A stretch of DNA of 46,027 nucleotides from JAHELQ01 sp965603365 (GTDB lineage: Bacteria > Acidobacteriota > Aminicenantia > UBA2199), in the NCBI GenBank assembly GCA_965603365.1, contig CBFDCR010000041.1:1-46027 (forward strand), read 5' to 3'. How positions within the stretch are numbered: position 1 is the first letter of the stretch; every line of letters begins with the position of its first letter. The notes below the pieces were generated by a model. That model was not told where the DNA came from. It searched no databases and saw nothing but the letters and a program-made list of their open reading frames with translations. This document shows, piece after piece, positions 17,154 to 24,572 of this stretch. Position numbers and translations under genes: made by a program.

Positions 17154-17520
17154 GGTCTAATACCCTCCTGAATAATGCTTCGATATCTTTTTTGCTAAAA
17201 CCCAGGGAGAAGGCCCGGCTTAAAAAGTTCTTTAATTCGTCCTCCATCATGGCCACCTTCAATTTATCCAGCCTGGCCTTCTGTCCCTTGACCCGGTAGC
17301 CGCTGCCCCGTTTGCCCTGGATAAAGCCTTCCTCTTCCAAATTGTAGTACACCTTTGCTACAGTGTTGGGGTTCAGTTTCAACATTTTGGCCAATGTCCG
17401 GATGGAGGGCAATTGGTCGCCTTCCCGGAGCCGATCGGCCATAATATCCAGTATTATTGACTGTTTAAGCTGCTGGTAGACCGGCACCGGCGACGCATTA
17501 TCGATCTTCAACCCGATCAT
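17143..17520 (-). CDS. GntR family transcriptional regulator (YtrA subfamily)
   Basis: 125 residues with the GntR winged helix: VYQQLKQSIILDIMADRLREG, then LPSIRTLAKMLKLNPNTVAKVYYNLEEEGFI and RGSGYRV. The short C-terminal part (about 45 residues) replaces a ligand domain, as in YtrA-type regulators that control ABC exporters. AGGAGG precedes the ATG. A perfect 11-bp inverted repeat overlaps its own -10, so autoregulation of the operon is very likely. Confidence 0.87.
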   Translation of the reverse strand: MIGLKIDNASPVPVYQQLKQSIILDIMADRLREGDQLPSIRTLAKMLKLNPNTVAKVYYNLEEEGFIQGKRGSGYRVKGQKARLDKLKVAMMEDELKNFLSRAFSLGFSKKDIEALFRRVLDHEK

Positions 17521-17538
17521 TCAAACCTCCTTCTCAAT

Positions 17539-17579
17539 AATTGTATTATTAATATAATACAATTTTCCTCTCCTGTCAA
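17539..17579 (-). promoter_or_regulatory. Promoter with perfect palindromic GntR operator
   Basis: On the minus strand: TTGACA (17579-17574), 17-nt spacer, TATATT (17556-17551). Spanning the -10 is a perfect palindrome with arms AATTGTATTAT (17539-17549) and ATAATACAATT (17554-17564), separated by 4 nt. Binding there would block RNA polymerase. Confidence 0.78.
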
Positions 17580-17642
17580 CAAAAATCCCAAATAAAATCA
17601 CTCCCCAGGGGCCGTTCCCAGACCTCTGATTAAAAATGCGAT

Positions 17643-18500
17643 TTATCTCTTCAAAATTTTAAAAGGGGGATTGGCATTCTCCCAGTTTTTTATTGATTTA
17701 TAGAGTCGGGTGACACAAAAATGAGAATATTCATAGGCCATCCTCAGCATTCCCTCCACCACCTCTGCTGTCAGCGCTTTTGCTTTTCGATTCCCGAAAG
17801 TAAAACGGAGACCAATGGTCAATATTTCCACCATATCATGACCAGAACACACCTGCCAGGGATCGTATCCTTCATTTTTCATAGATTTGATTTTAATCTT
17901 CAGGGATTCTTCATCGACCTCGGCATCTCTTACATTTTTTTTGGCTTCATTGATTAATTCATCCACATTTGTCTGGAGTTTGGTTTTGTCTACAAAATTT
18001 TCAAAAGGCAGCTTCCTGAACTTTATCGGTATATTATCCCTTGAAGCTGAAGAGAGCCAACGCAAAAGTCCGATAGGTAAAGTGGCTTCTATAACCATTG
18101 TCTGAACAGGCCCAGCCAGGTTTCTGATTCTTTCCCTCTTCCCGAACTCGGACAAAATCCTCTCCAATAAGTTCGATGTTTTCAAGATCATGGTTTCGAG
18201 ATCGTGGGTGTCGGTTAGCAGGAGGTTCTCACTGTTTGGCTTTATATTTTCCAGGTGCCAGAAATCGGCATCCACAATGGTAAGGATACCGTCAAAACCG
18301 TCGCTTTCAAGAATTTCCAGGGCTCCGATGGCATTATCCTTGCCATGAGCCGGGATCACCATACAGTCTTTTTCACAAATAAAACGTCCATACACCCGTG
18401 CATCCGTGTCCCCTTCCAGGACCAGGAAGGTCCCTTTGTGCAAAGTGCGGCTTAATCTTACATCATTGGCAATATCATAAGCTGTTAAGTGCTGTTTCAC
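17643..18500 (-). CDS. ariB: DUF4435 TOPRIM-like effector, PARIS AriB-like
   Basis: 285 residues, GTG start sharing its G with the preceding gene's TAG. The N-terminal half is DUF4435/TOPRIM-like: FLVLEGDTDARVYGRF (catalytic Glu29) and GILTIVDADFW (Asp77/Asp79), with the HGKDNAIGALEIL segment between. The C-terminal half is helical. In PARIS systems, AriB is the TOPRIM nuclease released by the AriA ATPase when a phage anti-restriction protein is sensed; in the characterised example it cleaves host tRNA-Lys. Gene order, overlap and lengths fit. The symbol is by analogy; other AAA-DUF4435 pairs exist. Confidence 0.72.
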   Translation of the reverse strand: MKQHLTAYDIANDVRLSRTLHKGTFLVLEGDTDARVYGRFICEKDCMVIPAHGKDNAIGALEILESDGFDGILTIVDADFWHLENIKPNSENLLLTDTHDLETMILKTSNLLERILSEFGKRERIRNLAGPVQTMVIEATLPIGLLRWLSSASRDNIPIKFRKLPFENFVDKTKLQTNVDELINEAKKNVRDAEVDEESLKIKIKSMKNEGYDPWQVCSGHDMVEILTIGLRFTFGNRKAKALTAEVVEGMLRMAYEYSHFCVTRLYKSIKNWENANPPFKILKR

Positions 18501-19846
18501 TATTTCGGACCTTCTAATTCAACGGCCAAATTCCAGCGTTTATTGATTATCTGGGGAGAGTGAGTGGCAATCAAAACGTCGAATCCCGCCAATTTCGTAA
18601 TTTTCTCTAAGTCTTCAAGAAACTCATGCTGCCAGACCACATGGAGAGATATTTCTGGTTCGTCGATGAGAATGAGGGAACCGGCTTTGAACTTAAACAG
18701 CATCTTATAAAGCAAAACCAACTCGTGCTGCTCCCCGGAAGACAAACTGGTGGGAGGTAAAACTTTGCCATCAGGGGTCTTGAAGACAAAGCCATCGGCC
18801 TTGCTGATCGACAATTGTTTATAAAGAAATCGACTGTTGATGATTTTAATCATCAGGTCGATTTTTTCGGTTAACTCATCAAATACCCTGAGTTTCTCCT
18901 TAACATCTTCCACATATACCGACAACACGTTGATGTTACTTTCATCAATTTTCTGCAAATCCTTAAAATCGATCTCACTCTCTTTATCCAATAAACCGGC
19001 AGCGATAAGGCGCGAACGTTTTTTCTCCAGTTCGTTTAATTCCTCTTTCAGCGCTTCTTCGGTAAGCCCATTCAGGCGCTGTACTTTTATTAATCTTGTG
19101 GGAAAGGTTCTATCCAATGATTGGGACAGGGAGGCGTATTCGGCCAATTTTTTCTGGATCGCATCCACCAATTCTTCGGAATAATCCAATACCGCCGGAG
19201 ACATTGGCACATGTTCCTTGTAATCCCGCCGCCTTCTGGAAGGGGAGACACTGATTAAACGCTGGGTCTCTATAAGATTGATATCCACAGATTCTTTGAT
19301 ATTTTCTAACCAGGACGGTTCTTTTCTACTCTTCAACTCCGGTAAATAAATGGGAAATCTGTAGCCGAACCGATCCAGTACGTCATCTAGAGAAAGTTCT
19401 TCATGAGTCTTTAAATTCATCCATGCCTCTGCACCCACTCTCTCCAGCTCAGGGACCAGGCGCTCGATCATGTTCAACGGTAAAGGTATATCACGACTAC
19501 CCAATGTCTCTACCGTATAACTCTTTACCTTCGAACCTGATTTAGAAAAGTCCAGGAGCAACTGTTTTCCATTTTTGCTCTTCCTTTTCCCGTTCACGGA
19601 AGAGCTACTATTTTTTTTCAAAAGAAGATGACTCTTGTTGTCAAAATATATTGCCAATTCATCAAAGGGAATGGGACGAAGCTTATGATATTGGGAGTTG
19701 AACAGGGCATCGAGCATAGTTAGCAGAATAGTCTTGCCGTACCCATTAGGGCCGACTATTATGGTGATATGTTCTGCCGTGTTTAGCGGAATCTCGTGAT
19801 TAAATATCCCGAAGAGGTTTTTAACCACTATTTTTTCTATTTTCAT
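18500..19846 (-). CDS. ariA: AAA/ABC-type ATPase, PARIS AriA-like
   Basis: 448 residues. Walker A GPNGYGKT at 32-39 after IVVKNLFGIFNHEIPL; a long helical/coiled-coil middle including ELNELEKKRSRLIAAGLL; then the signature LSSGEQHE, Walker B LILIDEPEISLH and ATHSPQII. This is the AAA_15/AAA_21 SMC-like architecture of AriA. It forms the sensor/scaffold that holds the DUF4435 partner inactive in known PARIS. AGGAG lies 8 nt before the ATG. Its promoter lies between the gene and the 21-bp array. Confidence 0.75.
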   Translation of the reverse strand: MKIEKIVVKNLFGIFNHEIPLNTAEHITIIVGPNGYGKTILLTMLDALFNSQYHKLRPIPFDELAIYFDNKSHLLLKKNSSSSVNGKRKSKNGKQLLLDFSKSGSKVKSYTVETLGSRDIPLPLNMIERLVPELERVGAEAWMNLKTHEELSLDDVLDRFGYRFPIYLPELKSRKEPSWLENIKESVDINLIETQRLISVSPSRRRRDYKEHVPMSPAVLDYSEELVDAIQKKLAEYASLSQSLDRTFPTRLIKVQRLNGLTEEALKEELNELEKKRSRLIAAGLLDKESEIDFKDLQKIDESNINVLSVYVEDVKEKLRVFDELTEKIDLMIKIINSRFLYKQLSISKADGFVFKTPDGKVLPPTSLSSGEQHELVLLYKMLFKFKAGSLILIDEPEISLHVVWQHEFLEDLEKITKLAGFDVLIATHSPQIINKRWNLAVELEGPK

Positions 19847-19867
19847 CGGATTTCTCCTGCTTCCGAC

Positions 19868-19896
19868 ATTTTAATACATTTTCCCCGATCTGACAA
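19868..19896 (-). promoter_or_regulatory. Promoter of the PARIS-like operon
   Basis: Minus strand: TTGTCA (19896-19891), 17-nt spacer, TAAAAT (19873-19868). The start point would be near 19861, giving a short leader with AGGAG. The promoter is on the gene side of the tandem array, so the array is not part of this transcript. Confidence 0.55.
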
Positions 19897-19968
19897 CTTT
19901 TCTAAAAAAATTATCCGCCCAGGCCTCAAAATAAAATCAAATATTTGCCCGAAGGCTAAAAAGATCAA

Positions 19969-20006
19969 AGAGGAAGGGAAAAATTGGCCTGTCCCCTTCC
20001 TGTGCA
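19969..20006. repeat. 38-bp exact repeat, copy 1 (REP-like)
   Basis: Identical over 38 bp to 21743-21780. It contains an 8-bp inverted repeat, AGGAAGGG / CCCTTCCT, flanking a 15-nt loop that includes GGCCTGTC. A partial version (GCCTGTCCCCTTCC) is at about 21037-21050, and a diverged one (TTGTCCCCTTTCC) at about 43432. This copy lies 4 bp from the 21-bp array. Confidence 0.8.
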
Positions 20007-20010
20007 CATT

Positions 20011-20200
20011 CGGACGGCATTTTGACCCGTTCGGACGAGGTTTTAAGGCGCTCCTACGCAATGTTGACCCCTTCCTACGGCTACTTGACCCGTCCCTACG
20101 CAACTTTGACCCGCTCCTACGCACTTTTGAGGCGCCCCTACGGGATGTTGACCCGCCCCTACGGATTTTGGCCCCATCCCTGCGGATACCGGGCCATTCA
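20011..20200. repeat. Tandem array of nine 21-bp units (array 1)
   Basis: Nine degenerate units, almost all exactly 21 bp, start at 20011, 20032 (22 bp), 20054, 20075, 20096, 20117, 20138, 20159 and 20180. Read on the minus strand, the frame is roughly CGGGTCAAA, then 4-5 variable nt, CGTAG, then 2-3 variable nt. All frames stay open because stops are rare, so the apparent heptapeptide repeats in several frames are by-products. The array abuts the vapC stop codon and lies upstream of the PARIS-like operon. Together with the promoter and the 38-bp repeat it fills the 355-bp gap 19847-20201. Confidence 0.85.
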
Positions 20201-20201
20201 T

Positions 20202-20603
20202 TTATTGTTCGGGTTCCGCTTTAAATGGATTGAACAATTGGAGATCCTCCAGATGTTCGCTTATTTTAGAAAAATGCTTATCTAAGGTCCATAATGGGCA
20301 ATCATATTTGATACAAACAGCGGCGATCAGGGCATCCTGGAAGGGGACGGTGACCCCGGATTTCTTCAGGCGGTACAGATACTCTGCCAATGATTCCCAT
20401 ATCTCCTCATCGATGGTTAAAAAGGTTAACCCATTCAGGGCTTCTTTGATATTTCTCTTCTCTTTTTCGCTCTTAGCCCCGTGAATAAGTTCGGCCTTGA
20501 TGACCGGGCAAATGGCGATTTCATGGTTTTCAAATATTTGCCGTTTTTCGCTGTCCGGGTTTCTCCAGAAATCGATGATAATGCTGGTGTCGGCCAGGAT
20601 CAT
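20202..20603 (-). CDS. vapC: PIN-domain ribonuclease toxin (VapC family)
   Basis: 133 residues with the acidic PIN quartet: Asp5 (LADTSIIIDFW), Glu38 (KAELIHGA), Asp90 (FQDALIAA) and Asp108 (TLDKHFSKI). VapC toxins cleave tRNA or rRNA when free of antitoxin. The ATG overlaps the antitoxin stop (ATGA). The stop codon directly abuts the 21-bp array. Confidence 0.85.
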   Translation of the reverse strand: MILADTSIIIDFWRNPDSEKRQIFENHEIAICPVIKAELIHGAKSEKEKRNIKEALNGLTFLTIDEEIWESLAEYLYRLKKSGVTVPFQDALIAAVCIKYDCPLWTLDKHFSKISEHLEDLQLFNPFKAEPEQ

Positions 20604-20809
20604 ATTAAACTCTGTTCCCTCAAGTTGGTTAACTCTCCCTGGTCCAGATCAACCTTACCGCATAGGGCAAAGAACTTCTTTAGTTTTCGCTTTTTGTCTT
20701 TTACTCTATACTTTTCCTTTACGGTGACTTCCACCATTTTGCCTCTATATTTCTCCAGACCGGGGATCTCGATGAAGCGGTCGGTCACTTTTAGGGTTCG
20801 GGTCAACAT
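20600..20809 (-). CDS. Small antitoxin-like protein paired with VapC
   Basis: 69 residues, MLTRTLKVTDRFIEIPGLEK at the start, with a basic lysine-rich centre and acidic C-terminus, as in short antitoxins paired with PIN toxins. GGAGG lies 4 nt before the ATG; an upstream extension of the frame would translate the TTCCACCATT simple repeat and is rejected. A strong promoter is located just upstream. The specific antitoxin fold is not recognised; the call rests on size, overlap and position. Confidence 0.65.
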   Translation of the reverse strand: MLTRTLKVTDRFIEIPGLEKYRGKMVEVTVKEKYRVKDKKRKLKKFFALCGKVDLDQGELTNLREQSLI

Positions 20810-20824
20810 AATGCCTCCAGCACT

Positions 20825-20853
20825 AATATATTGCATTCTCCACCTTTTGTCAA
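20825..20853 (-). promoter_or_regulatory. Promoter of the vapBC pair
   Basis: Minus strand: TTGACA (20853-20848), 17-nt spacer, TATATT (20830-20825), 15 nt before the ATG. Confidence 0.65.
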
Positions 20854-20879
20854 CGAGTAAAGACAAAGCCAGGCAGACA

Positions 20880-21060
20880 TTCATTTTGCATTTTGCAATG
20901 GCTGTTTTGCAATTTGCAATAAAATCTGTTTCTCCCATCTTTCCAACATTCCACCATTCCATCATTCCCATTCTCTTAAGATATTGCCCTTACCGTTAGA
21001 AACCGTTTACAAGGCGTTGGGGGCAATAAAAAATTAGCCTGTCCCCTTCCAGCTTCATTA
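20880..21060. repeat. Repeat-rich intergenic stretch
   Basis: The 375-bp gap 20810-21184 holds no gene. It contains TTGCAATTTGCAA-type simple repeats (20885-20920), a TTCCACCATT-type microsatellite (20938-20970) and a partial REP-like GCCTGTCCCCTTCC (about 21037-21050). The microsatellite recurs at 21785-21827 and, inverted, at 44208-44256. Confidence 0.6.
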
Positions 21061-21184
21061 ACCGTTTAAATATACTTGAAATCCCGGTTTCAGAGACGCG
21101 CTTTTTCTGGAATAATATGCAGATCTGGAGGGATAATACTTCAAAGCACAAGGGAGTAAGAACTGGTCATCCATTCTCGGTATT

Positions 21185-21742
21185 ATGAAAAGGTTATTCG
21201 CAGTGGATCTGGGGGAGCCGCAACTGAATGTTAGCCGGGGGAATCTTATATTGAAATATCGTCAGTGGGGGGTCGCCGGGAAAGAGGGATTGGATATTTC
21301 ACTGGCGGGCCGCGGTTTACAGCAAATGCTGCTGATCCTGACTTACCTTTATGCCCATACCGGGAGTGTCTTGCTGATCGATGAACCGGATGCCCACCTG
21401 GAGATCCTGCGGCAAAAGCAGGTGTACGAGATTCTCAAGGAAATCGCCCACCAGAATAAATCCCAGGTAATTATTGCCACTCACTCGGAAGTCATCCTCG
21501 ACGACGCGGTGGACACCAATCTGACTCTATTGATTAATGGAGAAGCCGTTAACCTGGCGACGCAAAATGATATGAAGAATGCCCTGCGGACCTTTGGCAT
21601 CGATCATTACTACAAAGCCAGGATTCGGCCTCGCATCTTATATGTGGAAGGCAGTACAGATCTGGAGATGATTAAGGCGCTGGCCCAAAAACTAAAACAT
21701 GATGCTGCCTATGATATACTAATGGGCGAATTGAACTACTAT
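21185..21742 (+). pseudogene. Truncated OLD-family ATPase/TOPRIM nuclease relic
   Basis: The frame starts in the middle of an ABC-type ATPase. It has ISLAGRGLQQMLLILTYLY (signature region), SVLLIDEPDAHLE (Walker B), VIIATHSEVIL, and the beginning of a TOPRIM domain, RILYVEGSTDLEMIKAL. The Walker A half is missing at the N-terminus. The TOPRIM domain stops about 25 residues in, exactly where the 38-bp repeat begins; the downstream residues are translated repeat. It is a broken overcoming-lysogenization-defect-type nuclease, consistent with decay inside a defence island. Confidence 0.75.
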
Positions 21743-21780
21743 AGAGGAAGGGAAAAATTGGCCTGTCCCCTTCCTGTGCA
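21743..21780. repeat. 38-bp exact repeat, copy 2 (REP-like)
   Basis: Exact copy of 19969-20006 with the same AGGAAGGG/CCCTTCCT stem. It marks the 3' breakpoint of the OLD-family relic and is followed at 21785-21827 by the TTCCACCATT simple repeat. Confidence 0.8.
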
Positions 21781-21839
21781 TTACATCCATCGTTCCACCA
21801 TTCCACCATTCCATTATTCCAATTCTTTATGTTGTTGCC

Positions 21840-21868
21840 TTGATTAATGCGTGGGGTTGTGATAAAAG
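21840..21868 (+). promoter_or_regulatory. Promoter of the 121-residue hypothetical gene
   Basis: TTGATT (21840-21845), 17-nt spacer, TAAAAG (21863-21868), 6 nt before the ATG. It has the same compact geometry as the dgt and aminotransferase promoters. Confidence 0.45.
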
Positions 21869-21874
21869 TAAGGC

Positions 21875-22240
21875 ATGAAGATTCGCTTCGCTTCCGAGGC
21901 CCGCCGCCAATTCGACCTGCTGCTGAGATTGGATTCCGGGGAAACCGGGTTTATCGTGGGCCGTGATATCGGTGGGTTTAGGATTATTAAGAATTTTTTT
22001 TCGGTTCACTTTCAGCGGAAAAATATCGGTGAAGTGTATGAGACATTTTTGCATGAAATGAACGAAGAGTTATTGGGGGTCTTTTTTATCAACCGGCGGT
22101 TGTTTGTCAGCGATTGGTTTTGTGAAGATATCATCCTGAAGATTGAGGGGCAGCAGGCGACCTTTTTTGACTGCCGGTTCGACTCCGTTGGCAGGCGAAA
22201 GGAATTGATCGAAATTTTAGATTGGGAGGTAGACTCATAA
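21875..22240 (+). CDS. Hypothetical protein, 121 residues
   Basis: Not recognised with confidence. It begins MKIRFASEARRQFDLLLRL, then SGETGFIVGRDIGGFRIIKNFF, and ends in an acidic segment. The ExGFIVGR pattern and alternating strands loosely recall a JAB/Mov34-type fold, but no metal ligands are present. The stop overlaps the ATG of the AMMECR1 gene (TAATG), so it is the first gene of a three-gene operon with AMMECR1 and YjbQ. Confidence 0.6.
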   Translation: MKIRFASEARRQFDLLLRLDSGETGFIVGRDIGGFRIIKNFFSVHFQRKNIGEVYETFLHEMNEELLGVFFINRRLFVSDWFCEDIILKIEGQQATFFDCRFDSVGRRKELIEILDWEVDS

Positions 22241-22806
22241 TGGACGCAGAGGAATATACCCAAAAAGAGAGGCTGGAGCTGCTGAGCCTGGCCAGGCAGA
22301 CCATCGAGAACTATTTGCGGCAGCGAAAAAGGGATTACCCGGAGAGCACAAACCCTAAGTTTGCCCAGAAGCGGGGGGTGTTTGTGACCCTGCACCGGCA
22401 CGGTGAACTCCGGGGCTGTATCGGCTACCCGCTGCCCATCAAACCTTTGTTTCAGGCGGTGGTGGACAATGCCATTGCCTCGGCCACCGAGGATCCCAGG
22501 TTCCCGGCTGTAACGGCAGATGAACTCGATGAGATCGATATCGAGATATCGGTATTAACGGTTCCCAGCGAGGTGGGCGGTGTAGAGGATGTCCAGGTGG
22601 GCCGCGATGGCATCATCATTTCAAAGGATTTTAACCGGGGACTCTTGCTGCCCCAGGTGCCGGTGGAGCAGCAGTGGGATCTGGAGGAATATATTTCTTA
22701 CGGCTGCTTGAAGGCGGGACTGCCGCGGGACACCTGGAGACGCGGCGTCAAGATTGAGACCTTCCAGGCCATCGTGTTTGGTGAAGAGGAGATGAAGGCG
22801 TCATGA
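22240..22806 (+). CDS. AMMECR1 domain protein
   Basis: 188 residues. The family hallmark LRGCIGYPLPIKPLFQAVVDNA (first 20 residues from LRG) is present, with ATEDPRFPAVTADELDEIDIEISVL following, then GLLLPQVPVEQQWDLEEYI. The start at 22240 follows GGGAGG and overlaps the upstream stop; an 18-nt in-frame extension is unneeded. The biochemical role of bacterial AMMECR1 proteins is not established; they often accompany MEMO or radical-SAM partners, neither of which is adjacent here. Confidence 0.88.
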   Translation: MDAEEYTQKERLELLSLARQTIENYLRQRKRDYPESTNPKFAQKRGVFVTLHRHGELRGCIGYPLPIKPLFQAVVDNAIASATEDPRFPAVTADELDEIDIEISVLTVPSEVGGVEDVQVGRDGIIISKDFNRGLLLPQVPVEQQWDLEEYISYGCLKAGLPRDTWRRGVKIETFQAIVFGEEEMKAS

Positions 22807-23216
22807 AATACCTGACGGTCATCGAGGTGAAGACCCATCAATCGATAGAATTTGTGGACATCACCGCCGAAGTAAAACGGTTTGTGGCCGACAGCGGGGT
22901 GCAGGAGGGGATCATCCTGGTGTATACCCCCCATACCACTGCCGGGATTACGATTAACGAGAATGCCGACCCGGCGGTGATGGCGGACATCAGGCATTTT
23001 ATCCGGCGCCTGGTCCCCCAGGAGAGTTACTTTACCCATATGGAGGGCAATTCCCCCTCCCATATCATGTCCAGCTTCGTCGGCGCCTCGGAAACGCTGA
23101 TTATCGATGGCGGACGCCTGGTTCTGGGCACCTGGCAGGGCATCTATTTCGGCGAATTTGACGGCCCCAGGACCCGCAAGGCCTACCTGAAAATCATCCC
23201 CCAGGAACATTCGTGA
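22803..23216 (+). CDS. yjbQ: YjbQ/UPF0047 family protein (secondary thiamine-phosphate synthase type)
   Basis: 137 residues with the UPF0047 pattern: ILVYTPHTTAGITINENADP, then GNSPSHIMSSFVGAS, LGTWQGIYFGEFDGPRTRK. The conserved His residues in PHTTA and SHI are present. Family members have thiamine-phosphate synthase activity in vitro. The ATG overlaps the AMMECR1 stop (ATGA). Confidence 0.88.
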   Translation: MKYLTVIEVKTHQSIEFVDITAEVKRFVADSGVQEGIILVYTPHTTAGITINENADPAVMADIRHFIRRLVPQESYFTHMEGNSPSHIMSSFVGASETLIIDGGRLVLGTWQGIYFGEFDGPRTRKAYLKIIPQEHS

Positions 23217-23275
23217 AAATCGATATTCGGGTGTGGCGCAGAGGTGGGTTTTGTGGTAAAATAGGGCTATCTATT

Positions 23276-23351
<76 letters not shown>

Positions 23352-23365
23352 TTTTTCCCCCATCG

Positions 23366-24163
23366 TCATCCTGTCTCATCCGGCTGGAGGATCTGTTTGA
23401 GTTCCTTGAGGTTTTTTACCGCTGCGCCCTTGTAGTGGTTGTTGCCGGAGATGAAGATCTGCTTGACCAGATCTTTTAATCTTTTTATCCGTTCGGCGAT
23501 GTGGTTGAGTTCCTTCATACTGTAATCGTAATCGTAGCGGGCATCCCGGCCTTTATCGGAAAACCAGTGCTGATAGTTGCGGCCGTGGAGCCGGAAATAA
23601 ACGGTGTCCGGATGGGTGATATAGGCGGTTAAGGGCAGGGAGAGGGAGATCACCGGCTGGTCGATATTGACCCATACCAGTTGGTTTTCCCGGAAGAAAT
23701 GGAGGACATCGTCCCGGTTCCAACTGCGGTGCCGGAATTCAACGGCCAACAGGTATTCCTGGAAGGTGCTGCGGAGATTTCGCAAATAATCCAGGTTTTC
23801 GGAGTTGAGCTTAAAGGAGTAGGGGAATTGGGCCAGCAGGCCGCTGAGTTTGTCGGCCTGCTGCAGCGGCGCCATGACCGTTTTGAACTGGTCGATCTCC
23901 GCCGGCAGACACTTTTTTTGGTGGGTCAGGTTTTGGTGGATTTTGATCCAGAAATTAAAATGCTCCAGCGATTCGGTTTTGTGCACCCAGCCGGAGGTGA
24001 GCTTCAGGGAGGGGATGCGGTAGAAGGTGGTATTGACCTCGACAAAGTTAAAGTCCCGGGATAAAAAGGCCAATGGGTTGAAATCTCCGGGTTTTGGCCG
24101 GGGATAGACCAGTCCCTCCCAATCCGCATAACTCCAGCCGGCGGTTCCATACAGGTAAGCCAT
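23366..24163 (-). CDS. DUF72 family protein (YecE-like)
   Basis: 265 residues. The family N-terminus GTAGWSYADWEGLVYP, followed by FNFVEVNTTFYRIPS, identifies DUF72. AVEFRHRSW (about residue 140), YFRLHGRN and the late FISGNNHYKGAAVKNLKEL are the other conserved blocks of this TIM-barrel-like family. Function is unknown. AAGGAG precedes the ATG. It is the last gene of the phoH-pgpH-ybeY run. Confidence 0.88.
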   Translation of the reverse strand: MAYLYGTAGWSYADWEGLVYPRPKPGDFNPLAFLSRDFNFVEVNTTFYRIPSLKLTSGWVHKTESLEHFNFWIKIHQNLTHQKKCLPAEIDQFKTVMAPLQQADKLSGLLAQFPYSFKLNSENLDYLRNLRSTFQEYLLAVEFRHRSWNRDDVLHFFRENQLVWVNIDQPVISLSLPLTAYITHPDTVYFRLHGRNYQHWFSDKGRDARYDYDYSMKELNHIAERIKRLKDLVKQIFISGNNHYKGAAVKNLKELKQILQPDETG

Positions 24164-24164
24164 T

Positions 24165-24572
24165 TTATTTCGTTTCTCCTTTTAATAGTTTTTCCTGCAG
24201 CGCCGCCATTTCCCCGGTGTCGGTTTCGTGGTCATAGCCCACCAGGTGAAGAATACCATGGAGCATCAGGGTCAACAACTCTTGTTCAACGCTCAGGTGA
24301 TTCTCTTTAGCCTGCTCCCGGGCCAGGGGATAGCAGATAAATATATCGCCCACATAAAAGCCGTCCGGCAATTTTTCGTTGAGAGGGAAACTCAACACAT
24401 CGGTGGGATAGTCTTTTTTTCGATAGCTGAGATTTAACTGCCGAGATTCCTCTTCTGAACCCAATTTGATACAAATCGTGCCCCTGATGTTTAGTTCGTT
24501 GGTTACAGCTTTCAGTTTAGAGGTGTAATACTCTTTGTCTATTTGGTATGGGTTATCCAGTATTTTGAGCAT
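24165..24572 (-). CDS. ybeY: Endoribonuclease YbeY (rRNA maturation)
   Basis: 135 residues carrying the zinc-binding motif HGILHLVGYDH and the preceding PTDVLSFPL and VGDIFIC blocks. YbeY is a metal-dependent RNase acting in 16S rRNA 3' maturation and ribosome quality control. Its start overlaps the end of the upstream 7TM-HD gene by 20 bp, the classic phoH-HD-ybeY order. Confidence 0.93.
   Translation of the reverse strand: MLKILDNPYQIDKEYYTSKLKAVTNELNIRGTICIKLGSEEESRQLNLSYRKKDYPTDVLSFPLNEKLPDGFYVGDIFICYPLAREQAKENHLSVEQELLTLMLHGILHLVGYDHETDTGEMAALQEKLLKGETK

Noticed and set aside
20011..20200. CRISPR array
   Set aside because: Period of 21 bp leaves no room for 25-40-bp repeats plus spacers, units are degenerate, and no cas genes are in the window.
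19843..20285. Overlapping frames on both strands encoding seven-residue repeats
   Set aside because: All arise from the 21-bp array lacking stop codons; no ribosome binding sites and no common frame is favoured.
21185..21847. Intact 220-residue ATPase gene
   Set aside because: Lacks Walker A and most of the TOPRIM domain; its last ~35 residues are translated REP-like and microsatellite repeats.
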